NCBI GenBank assembly: GCA_030427705.1
Contig: JAUIBR010000027.1
Span: forward strand, 1 to 64,000
DNA length: 64,000 nt
From: a bacterium
Lineage (GTDB): Bacteria; Myxococcota_A; Bradymonadia; Bradymonadales; Bradymonadaceae
Direction of reading: 5' to 3'
Shown: piece after piece, positions 27,482-34,194 of the stretch
Layout of the letters: every line of letters begins with the position of its first letter
How positions within the stretch are numbered: position 1 is the first letter of the stretch
The notes under the pieces: generated by a model
Seen by the model: only the letters and a program-made list of their open reading frames with translations
Database searches by the model: none
What the model was told of the DNA's origin: nothing
Program-made: the position numbers and the translations under genes

Positions 27482-28677
27482 ACCTAACCGTCGACAATCA
27501 ACCGGGCGGGATCTACGTGCACGTTCCATTTTGTGCCCGACTCTGCCCGTATTGCGATTTCGCCGTCGCAGTTCGAAAAACTCCGGATTTTGCGGGCTAT
27601 GTCGATGCTGTCTCGTCGGAGTATCGCGCCCGAGCAGCAGAGCTGGACGCTGCACGTGTGGAAACGCTGTATTTTGGTGGCGGAACGCCGTCATTGTTAC
27701 CGCCAGCGGAGTTCATCCAACTGGCTAATCTGTTCGACGACCTTCGGCCGCAGTTTACGGAAGTGACCATCGAGGCGAACCCGGCTTCCGTTGATGCGGC
27801 AAGACTGAACGCTTGGAACGATGCGGGTGTCACGCGAATCAGTTTAGGCGTGCAGTCGTTCAGCAATCGTCTGCTGAAAGCCCTGGGCCGAAACCACGAT
27901 CGTGAACGGGCGCTAAAGGCTCTACAGCTCTGTCTCGAACAAGACTTTGATGTGTCGTTGGACCTTATTTTTAGCGGTCCAGGTCACAATTTGGAAGACA
28001 TCGCGCGTGACGTTAACGTCTTGCGAGATTTTCCCGATTTGAATCACGTCTCGGCGTATCAACTGACGGTAGAGCCAAACACGGTCTTCGGTAATCGCGC
28101 GGCGCGTGGCGAGTTGGAGCTGCCGGATGAAGATGCATCGAGTGACTCATACGATGCGCTCCGTGATGCATTGAATGGGCTGGGCTTCGAGCAATATGAG
28201 GTTTCCAGCCACGCTCGGGCCGGCAAACTCGCAGTTCACAACCGCAACTACTGGTTGGGCCGATCGTACTTCGGGCTTGGGACGGGCGCCTTCAGTTTTG
28301 GGCGAGTTGGCGAGCAAATCGTGCGACGAGCAAATCCCCGATCACTCAAGCAATATCAGGCCGACCCCACAGTCGCGGATATGGTCGAGGTTGTGGACTT
28401 ACGAGACTACCTGCGCGAACGCTTGTTTCTGAGCGTCCGGCATAGTGGTGGTTTGAGCCTCGGCAACCTGCGGTCCGAATTCGGGCTGACGCTCTCTGAA
28501 AGTGAATGGACCAGGTTGCGCGAGTTGACGGACCAGATGGCGGCCCAAGGATTGCTACGTGCCGACGAGAGCGGCCGCTACGCCCCAACAAGGGAGGGCT
28601 TTGCGCTCGCCGACTCGGTGGCGGAAGTCTTGTGGCGTTTTGATTTGGATGATTTGGGGCGGCCGACGAGCTCATAG
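27478..28677 (+). CDS. hemW: Radical SAM protein HemW (HemN-like)
   Basis: A 399-residue radical SAM enzyme. The [4Fe-4S] motif is CARLCPYC with cysteines at residues 19, 23 and 26, inside GIYVHVPFCARLCPYCDFAV. VETLYFGGGTPSLL, VTRISLGVQSFSNRLLKALG and the C-terminal HemN-type domain (LRERLFLSVRHSGGL) follow. HemW, rather than coproporphyrinogen oxidase HemN, is favoured by length and by the CxxxCxxC motif lacking the following Cys of HemN (PYCDF in place of CxC). HemW is considered a heme chaperone. Start is GTG overlapping the previous stop. The last 100 bases overlap the convergent hydroxylase gene. Confidence 0.9.
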   Translation: MNLTVDNQPGGIYVHVPFCARLCPYCDFAVAVRKTPDFAGYVDAVSSEYRARAAELDAARVETLYFGGGTPSLLPPAEFIQLANLFDDLRPQFTEVTIEANPASVDAARLNAWNDAGVTRISLGVQSFSNRLLKALGRNHDRERALKALQLCLEQDFDVSLDLIFSGPGHNLEDIARDVNVLRDFPDLNHVSAYQLTVEPNTVFGNRAARGELELPDEDASSDSYDALRDALNGLGFEQYEVSSHARAGKLAVHNRNYWLGRSYFGLGTGAFSFGRVGEQIVRRANPRSLKQYQADPTVADMVEVVDLRDYLRERLFLSVRHSGGLSLGNLRSEFGLTLSESEWTRLRELTDQMAAQGLLRADESGRYAPTREGFALADSVAEVLWRFDLDDLGRPTSS

Positions 28678-29201
28678 TCGTCTTTGTACTTGTCCCAAAG
28701 CTCCCCATTTTCGTCGATCATCCAAGGCAGCGCTTGCCTTCGCGGAACACGAACTTTGTCGGGGATCTCAAGTGTGCCGAACACCCAGTCCCAGAACGGT
28801 GTCGTCACGCCTTCATTCATGTTTGGACGGCGGAAGTGATGGTGGAAATGGTGCTTCCGAGCCCACCGGCCATAGGCATTCATCGGGCCATGTGTGTGCA
28901 CGCGTCGGTGAATGAACTCGTAGTAAAGGTACGTGACCAGGAACCCAACCATTCCCGCAAACGCGTAGACGCCAACGAGCATGAACACGGCGACGCCGAA
29001 GGTAGAGAGCACTCCGACGGCGAACGCGAATTTCATCCACGACGGCGCGAAGTACATCACGTCCGCGTGGTGTTTCAGATGTTCCTTCGAAAACGGGTTC
29101 CAGGATGGGCGGTGCCCCCAGCCGCGATGGAGCACGTACTCAGTGAACGTCCAAAGAACGCCGCCGAAGAGGAACGAGAAGACAATCAAAAGTAGTTTCA
29201 T
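28578..29201 (-). CDS. Fatty acid hydroxylase / sterol desaturase family membrane protein
   Basis: A 207-residue integral membrane di-iron oxygenase. It carries the histidine clusters of the superfamily: EYVLHRGWGH, HLKHHAD, EFIHRRVHTHGP and KHHFHHHF. There are three or four hydrophobic segments between them (LLLIVFSFLFGGVLWTF, FAFAVGVLSTFGVAVFMLVG). Substrate, a fatty acid or lipid head, is not determined. The basic/Ser-rich C-terminal tail (GRPKSSKSKRHKTSATES) is the part that overlaps hemW in antisense; it could be shorter in vivo only if the stop differs. Its ATG overlaps the stop of the TetR gene by one base (TAATG), so regulator and enzyme are co-translated. Confidence 0.85.
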   Translation of the reverse strand: MKLLLIVFSFLFGGVLWTFTEYVLHRGWGHRPSWNPFSKEHLKHHADVMYFAPSWMKFAFAVGVLSTFGVAVFMLVGVYAFAGMVGFLVTYLYYEFIHRRVHTHGPMNAYGRWARKHHFHHHFRRPNMNEGVTTPFWDWVFGTLEIPDKVRVPRRQALPWMIDENGELWDKYKDDYELVGRPKSSKSKRHKTSATESASAKPSLVGA

Positions 29202-29911
29202 TATTCGGTCTCTCCAACTGCAGCCGCGATGGTAGGCGACTGTGATTCAATCCAATCCCATGTGTTTTTCAATTCGTTTTGGTCCGCTCCCCAGGCCTGA
29301 AGCAGGGCATTGACGGTCGCTCGATAAATCGCGGCGATGTCTAACCCCATGTCTCCAGGAAGGATGCGAGTGATCTTGCGACGCTCAAGCACGCCATGTG
29401 CCGCTGACCAGAGCACCATCGCGCGTTGAAGCGCATCGGCGGCATCCAATTCGCCAGCTTCCATGGCGTCGGAGACGACAGCTCCGTAATGGCTGAAGAG
29501 CCGAAGCGCGGCTGGTGCGACGTCAGCGGCGACATCGTCAGGCAAGACGGCGTCCGGCACACCGATAAAGTATGCCAACACCCGAAACTCGCCGGGACGC
29601 TCGGTCTCCAACAAGCGATACGCTTCGACGGCCACAAGCACTCGCTTTAACTCGGTGTCGGTTTCGATGGCGAGTTCGGCAGCATCGATCGCTTGGGCAA
29701 AAGACTCGATGACGGCGATTTCTACGGCGGCCAGAAGGTGGTCTTTCGATTTGAAGTATCGATAGAGCGCGCCGGCTGTGACGCCCATCTCGGCTGCGAG
29801 AGCCGTGGTCGTAAGCGAGTCGAGCCCATCCTGCGCCGCCATCTCGATGGCTTTGTGGATGAGTTCGTCCCGTTTGCGTTCCCGTCGAGCTATTCTTTTT
29901 TGAGGGTCCAT
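29201..29911 (-). CDS. TetR-family transcriptional regulator
   Basis: A 236-residue regulator. The N-terminal helix-turn-helix is typical of TetR: RKRDELIHKAIEMAAQDGLD, LTTTALAAEMGVTAGALYRYF, KSKDHLLAAV. The C-terminal ligand-binding part is helical with no recognised ligand signature. It is the first gene of a two-gene unit with the fatty acid hydroxylase. No clear ribosome site precedes the ATG at 29911. A palindromic operator candidate lies 11 bases upstream and between it and the divergent thioesterase gene, so it probably represses its own operon and perhaps the thioesterase in response to a lipid-derived ligand. Confidence 0.9.
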   Translation of the reverse strand: MDPQKRIARRERKRDELIHKAIEMAAQDGLDSLTTTALAAEMGVTAGALYRYFKSKDHLLAAVEIAVIESFAQAIDAAELAIETDTELKRVLVAVEAYRLLETERPGEFRVLAYFIGVPDAVLPDDVAADVAPAALRLFSHYGAVVSDAMEAGELDAADALQRAMVLWSAAHGVLERRKITRILPGDMGLDIAAIYRATVNALLQAWGADQNELKNTWDWIESQSPTIAAAVGETE

Positions 29912-29921
29912 AACTAAAAAC

Positions 29922-29954
29922 GTAAAAGGCTTTTACAAAATGAATGCCTTTTAC
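29922..29954. promoter_or_regulatory. Candidate TetR operator: palindrome plus distal half-site
   Basis: A perfect 15-bp palindrome GTAAAAGGCTTTTAC at 29922-29936, followed by GCCTTTTAC at 29946-29954. The latter is the exact inverse of the first nine bases of the palindrome. On the minus strand this sits between a perfect TTGACA -35 (29960-29965) and the tetR start, so binding would block tetR transcription. The plus-strand -35-like TTGTCA (29959-29964) overlaps the same bases. Confidence 0.6.
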
Positions 29955-29958
29955 TTTT

Positions 29959-29989
29959 TTGTCAACAGTATTGCAGTGAGCCGCATAAT
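29959..29989 (+). promoter_or_regulatory. Possible promoter of the thioesterase gene
   Basis: TTGTCA (29959-29964) and CATAAT (29984-29989), each five of six matches, but spaced by 19 bases, longer than the optimum. Located just upstream of the AGGAG and ATG at 30007. Confidence 0.35.
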
Positions 29990-30006
29990 TGGGATAGGAG
30001 AGCGTC

Positions 30007-30372
30007 ATGGAGCACACTTTCGACATACAGATCTATTACGAGGATACGGATGTATCCGGCGTCGTGTATCACGCGAACTACCTGAAATACTTTGAACGCG
30101 CGCGCGAGCACATCATCGGCGGTGCCAAGCTCGCGGAGTTGTTGAAAGAGCAGGGCGTTGGCTTCGTCGTCTACAAGTGTTCGATGTCGTTCAAAGAAGG
30201 CGCTGAGCTGGGCGATATCATCCAGATTAGAACGATTGTGCATCGCGAGAGTGACTATCGCGCCGTGTTCGATCAACGCGCATACCGCGGAGACAAGCTA
30301 TTGGTTGATGGTGAGGTCGAATTGGTGTGCGTGGACGGAGACCGCAAGGTCGTCCCGCTTCCGGACTTCTAG
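30007..30372 (+). CDS. YbgC/FadM-type acyl-CoA thioesterase (hot-dog fold)
   Basis: A 121-residue 4HBT-family protein. The YbgC signature is clear: YYEDTDVSGVVYHANYLKYFERARE contains the catalytic Asp of DVSGVVYHANY. The second half includes MSFKEGAELGDIIQIRT and VDGEVELVCVDGDRKVVPLP. It hydrolyses short or medium acyl-CoA or acyl-ACP thioesters; YbgC homologs next to tol genes are common, but here the tol cluster is 23 kb away. AGGAG precedes the ATG. It is divergent from tetR across the palindrome. It shares a CTAG stop with the convergent outer-membrane protein gene. Confidence 0.9.
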   Translation: MEHTFDIQIYYEDTDVSGVVYHANYLKYFERAREHIIGGAKLAELLKEQGVGFVVYKCSMSFKEGAELGDIIQIRTIVHRESDYRAVFDQRAYRGDKLLVDGEVELVCVDGDRKVVPLPDF

Positions 30373-31556
30373 AGGGTGAGGCGGCCGCCGAGCCAGATCG
30401 CAACCCCGTCCCCAAGTTCGGTGTTTACGCCGAAACTCCCAAAATCCGTTTTGTACGACAACCCCACCTTCGTCACTCCGAAGTAACGGGTAGGCGATGC
30501 GACGTACCATCCGGGGTGCGAACCGTGTGCGAATCGTAGGTTCACGTTCTCAGTCAGGTTCAGGTGGAGGAAGGACTCGTGCGAGACGAAGGTCTGCGTG
30601 AAGTCTGGATTGGCGAAGTCCAAGGTCGGACCGAAGTTGTACCAGTAGTTCCCGAATCCAAACCACGTGCCAACTGCGACTTGGTCGAACTTCCGGAAGA
30701 AGTGCCCAAGGTCCAATGACCCGCCAAAACGGCCCTCGGCGCCAGTGCGCCAAAATGCGGCGTCGTCGTCGACGTTGAATGCGTTGCCGACTCCTTTCAC
30801 TAGAAGAAACGTTTGTGGCCTCACACGCAGGAGTCGAAAGCCGACTTCTGCCTGGTACTCGGAGGTCACCAGAAGCACGTCCTGATGCGTGAGGGCCTCG
30901 ACCGTGATGAAGTCGAGGTCGAACTCGATGCCAGCGACCAAGATGTGACGGGCAGGTGTGCCATTAGCCGAAATGAACCCATAGCCCAGGTCGAGGCTAA
31001 TGCCTTCGAGTTGTTGTGTGTTGCGCTCGAACTCGAAGTCCGTCCCTTGGATCGAACCTACGATATCGAGGAAGTAGCTCGATAAGAACATCGACCAACC
31101 CAACTGAAACAACGGCGCAGCAATGCCGTTGCCGGTGCCAGCGCCTCCATCAGCCACTCCGTAGATTCCGGACCCCAGCATCAATGACAGACCCGCTAGT
31201 TCGATCGCGAGCAGGGAGAGTGCAACCCGGGTCTCGCCCGAGTAGAAGTGTCCCGCGCCGTGAACGAGGAACCCCGCAGACAGCGCGATTAAGGTCGCAG
31301 TTGACGAGGACGCGAGTGATGTCGTGTCGCCAAAGATCCAACCCTGATTCTTGAGCTCTTCTTTCGGGGTTGATTCAAGCGTCGGTTCCGAGTCGCGCGT
31401 TGGAATCTCTTCCTCGTCGACAGCCTCCGCAACCGGAGCGTCAGGAGTCTCGGCTTGTGTGGGCGCATCGGGATTGGTCTGAGCGTTGATGGCAGGTGAT
31501 ACCAACAAAACGAACAGCGCAACGACGAGCGTTTGCAGACGGTAGAAAAACGACAT
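30369..31556 (-). CDS. Exported protein with outer-membrane beta-barrel-like C-terminus
   Basis: A 395-residue protein. The N-terminus MSFFYRLQTLVVALFVLLVSPAINAQ is a signal peptide with an AxA-type cleavage site. A Pro/Glu-rich acidic linker (residues about 28-75) and several hydrophobic helices (ATLIALSAGFLVHGAGHFYSG, LSLLAIELAGLSLMLGSGIYG) follow. The second half has alternating amphipathic strands (DLDFITVEALTH, EVGFRLLRVRP, LHLNLTENVNLRFAHG) ending IWLGGRLTL. It looks like a membrane protein with a small barrel; no family recognised. It lies 23 bases after the LpoA-like gene on the same strand. Confidence 0.7.
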   Translation of the reverse strand: MSFFYRLQTLVVALFVLLVSPAINAQTNPDAPTQAETPDAPVAEAVDEEEIPTRDSEPTLESTPKEELKNQGWIFGDTTSLASSSTATLIALSAGFLVHGAGHFYSGETRVALSLLAIELAGLSLMLGSGIYGVADGGAGTGNGIAAPLFQLGWSMFLSSYFLDIVGSIQGTDFEFERNTQQLEGISLDLGYGFISANGTPARHILVAGIEFDLDFITVEALTHQDVLLVTSEYQAEVGFRLLRVRPQTFLLVKGVGNAFNVDDDAAFWRTGAEGRFGGSLDLGHFFRKFDQVAVGTWFGFGNYWYNFGPTLDFANPDFTQTFVSHESFLHLNLTENVNLRFAHGSHPGWYVASPTRYFGVTKVGLSYKTDFGSFGVNTELGDGVAIWLGGRLTL

Positions 31557-31579
31557 GGGCTACCGTTAAAACCCAAGTG

Positions 31580-33463
31580 CTATTGCGGGTCAACCGGAGA
31601 TGGCTCAAAAGGAACAAATGTGCCTTTGGCAATCTCGACGAGGCGAGGTTCTCGGAGCGGCTCGCCACGAATATCGAAGCGGGCGGCGCCGGTGACGCCT
31701 GTGTATGAGGCCTGACCTTGCATTGCGGCGCGGAGGCTCTCGGGTTCAGAAAGTCCCTGATCCTCGAGCGTACTACGCAGAAGGGCGACGGAATCGAAAA
31801 CGAAGGCCTCGATGTCGCCAGGCGTGTCCCCATAGACTTCCGCGTATTCTCCGAAAAACCGTTTGGTTTGAGGGGTGTCGAATGCCGACGAACTCCAAAC
31901 GGGTATGATGGCGCCGGCGACGTACGTCCCCGCGCGACGGATCAAGTCAGGTCTCTGCCAGAGGCTTGTGCCTAGATAGACGACCTCAATGCGTTTGGAC
32001 TTTCGGGTCGCGGTCACAGAACGGCCCCAGATATTGGCGTTGGCGAGGAACGCCGTGACTTCGGCCACCTTCTGGTCGGTGTCCGGGATAAAGACGGCTT
32101 GTGGTTTGAGCTTGGCGACCTTCTTTGCCAGATCGGTGTAGTCCGTGGATGCGCGGTCGTACTCATACTCTGCAACGACCTCGCCACCAGCGGCCACGAG
32201 CGCTTCTGTGAAGGCAGTTGCCATTTTGGTTCCGTATCCGATGTTCGGTCGAAGAATCACCACCTGAGGTGTTCCAGCGGACACAGCGGCCTTCGCGATG
32301 GCAACGGGCTCAAGCTCCGGCGAAATGAAGTTCCGAAATGCCCACGTCGTTTCTACCGGAGTAGGGAGCTTTGCAACTGGCGCTAGCATGACCTTTTGTT
32401 CGTCGCGCGCCCACGGCGCAAGCTCAGCCGCCTGGCCTTGATCGAGCGGGCCGACGAAGGCGATAGCATCACCGAGTTGTGTTTTGATCGCCTCGGCAGG
32501 TTGATTCGCGTCAACCACCTTCAAGGTTGTGTTTCCGCGTGGTTGTCCGATCGCGCCAACTGCCAGCATCGCGGCATTCAGCGCACGTTTCCCGACCGCA
32601 GCGTTGGCGCCGGTCGTCGGGACGACAATGCCGACCACTGAAGGTTTCACCTCAGCTTTAGGTGGTTTCAATGACTGTGCCTTCTCGTTTGCGCCAATCG
32701 AAACCAGCTCACCTCGGACCCGGGTCTCGATATCAGCACCTTCGCCGCGTCGCACCAGCTCATAGCCGGCGACGGCGCGCAGAAAAACACTATCCCGGTC
32801 ATTCACCATCTCGGCCAGTTCGCTGGATGAGAGCTGTTGTACGATGTTGAAAGCGCGCGCCCTGGCGTACGATTGGAACGCCAGTCCCTCTTCAGCTTGA
32901 ATTGAGTCGTTGAAACCCTTCGAGAGGGCATGGATGGCGTCCGCCCGTCGGCCAGCTTTGGAGAAGGCCTCGGTCAATACTGACCAAGCCATGAGTCGGT
33001 CGCGCTTGAGTACTGCAGGACTGAGGCTGGGGCCGGGGTAGTCTTTGAGGTGGTCCATCGCGGCGTCGCGGTCAACCATCGTTGAACCGGCGAGGTAGAC
33101 GGCTGCGGCAAAGCGGATTCGTGAGTCGACGTTTGTGTCGTCAGCAAGCCCCGCGAACACGCTTAGATACTCGGCTGCAGGCGTGGATTCCCAGTTTCGA
33201 AGACCGGCGCGGGCGAGGTAGAGCTCTGCCACTTGGGCAATGGGATCGTTGGGATACTCTGCCTGAAGCAGCCGGAACTGTTCATCTGCTGAATCAAACT
33301 CGCCGCGCTCTAACGCCGCGAGTGCCGCGTCAAACTGGGCCTGAGCCTCCTTTGACGACGCCTTGATAGGGTCCTTTTGGACGGTGTCCCCGCGTTTCGG
33401 CGTGGACGAACAACCCACGAAAAACGCGACCAGTATGATGAGAAATAGTTTCAAAACGCGCAT
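31580..33463 (-). CDS. LpoA-like lipoprotein with periplasmic-binding (type 1) domain
   Basis: A 627-residue lipoprotein: MRVLKLFLIILVAFFVGCSS gives lipobox FVGC. Residues about 30-260 are helical TPR-like (FDAALAALERGEFDSADEQF, LLQAEYPNDPIAQVAELYLA). From about 272 there is a periplasmic ligand-binding domain (VVGIVVPTTGANAAVGKRAL, AIAFVGPLDQGQAAELAPWA, PQVVILRPNIGYGTKMATAF, EYDRASTDYTDLAKKVAKLK). This TPR plus Leu/Ile/Val-binding-like order is that of LpoA, the outer-membrane activator of penicillin-binding protein PBP1A. A receptor role for another ligand is possible. It is the second gene of a minus-strand trio. Confidence 0.82.
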   Translation of the reverse strand: MRVLKLFLIILVAFFVGCSSTPKRGDTVQKDPIKASSKEAQAQFDAALAALERGEFDSADEQFRLLQAEYPNDPIAQVAELYLARAGLRNWESTPAAEYLSVFAGLADDTNVDSRIRFAAAVYLAGSTMVDRDAAMDHLKDYPGPSLSPAVLKRDRLMAWSVLTEAFSKAGRRADAIHALSKGFNDSIQAEEGLAFQSYARARAFNIVQQLSSSELAEMVNDRDSVFLRAVAGYELVRRGEGADIETRVRGELVSIGANEKAQSLKPPKAEVKPSVVGIVVPTTGANAAVGKRALNAAMLAVGAIGQPRGNTTLKVVDANQPAEAIKTQLGDAIAFVGPLDQGQAAELAPWARDEQKVMLAPVAKLPTPVETTWAFRNFISPELEPVAIAKAAVSAGTPQVVILRPNIGYGTKMATAFTEALVAAGGEVVAEYEYDRASTDYTDLAKKVAKLKPQAVFIPDTDQKVAEVTAFLANANIWGRSVTATRKSKRIEVVYLGTSLWQRPDLIRRAGTYVAGAIIPVWSSSAFDTPQTKRFFGEYAEVYGDTPGDIEAFVFDSVALLRSTLEDQGLSEPESLRAAMQGQASYTGVTGAARFDIRGEPLREPRLVEIAKGTFVPFEPSPVDPQ

Positions 33464-33524
33464 GCCAAGCCCTGCTGGTGCGGGAGTTCTATTCCTATCA
33501 TCCGATGTGGTTTTGTGAAGTTGC

Positions 33525-34109
33525 TCAGCAGTTTTTCTGGAAGCACTTCGTTTGGCTGGCGTGTTTCAACTTCTCGCTGAGTGCCCGTGCGAGCGGCGTG
33601 ACCTCTTGAACGAGGTCGGCGTGATCTTCGATCGGAGTAGAGAGCTGCTCCCACGCGAAGTTATCGTCTTCGCCGCAACCGGACCAGAGACTGTAGCCAT
33701 AGTGTTGATGGGCTGTTTGCCAGACGTCGACATAGACGTGACGGCCCGCACAGGCTTTGTGATTCGCAGGGTCGGCCATCTTTGGGTCGTATTTAACGGC
33801 GAGTTCAAGCCCGGGATGGGCGACCGACATTTCGTACGCGACGGCCTCGGCAAGCGTCTCAAGCTTTGGGTCGGCCGGTGTGTAGTCCATCCGCAGGATC
33901 CCGACATCTTTGAAAGAGATCGCGTCAAAATCGTCGGATCCGCTGACCTCGACCACAAAGGGCGAGTAGTGGAACGTTTGATTGGGCTCTTCGACGTTCT
34001 CAGCCTGCGCGACGACTTGGGTGTCGCCAACGGCCGGTTTTGGGGCCTCTTTCTGCGTGCACCCAACCGATGCGAGCGCCATCACAGCTATGAGGAATCT
34101 GTACAACAT
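33525..34109 (-). CDS. Hypothetical lipoprotein (194 aa)
   Basis: ATG at 34109 with AAGGAA six bases upstream. MLYRFLIAVMALASVGC is a lipoprotein signal. The mature part has beta strands (FHYSPFVVEVSGSDDFDAIS, ILRMDYTPADPKLETLAEAV) and four further Cys residues (CAGRHVYVDVWQ, WSGCGEDDNF, TKCFQKNC), which may form disulfides in the periplasm. No family recognised. First gene of the minus-strand set with the LpoA-like protein, 61 bases upstream of it. Confidence 0.75.
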   Translation of the reverse strand: MLYRFLIAVMALASVGCTQKEAPKPAVGDTQVVAQAENVEEPNQTFHYSPFVVEVSGSDDFDAISFKDVGILRMDYTPADPKLETLAEAVAYEMSVAHPGLELAVKYDPKMADPANHKACAGRHVYVDVWQTAHQHYGYSLWSGCGEDDNFAWEQLSTPIEDHADLVQEVTPLARALSEKLKHASQTKCFQKNC

Positions 34110-34194
34110 TTTGTTCCTTCCCTAGTCAGCTAAGAGATTATAACCACGAACGGCGGAAAGAAAATTCATCTCGAAGCCGTTGAGGAATCTAACG

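Noticed and set aside
28578-28677. Frameshift or misassembly at the hemW/hydroxylase junction
   Set aside because: Both frames are intact to their stops and each protein has plausible full-length domains; natural overlap is simpler.
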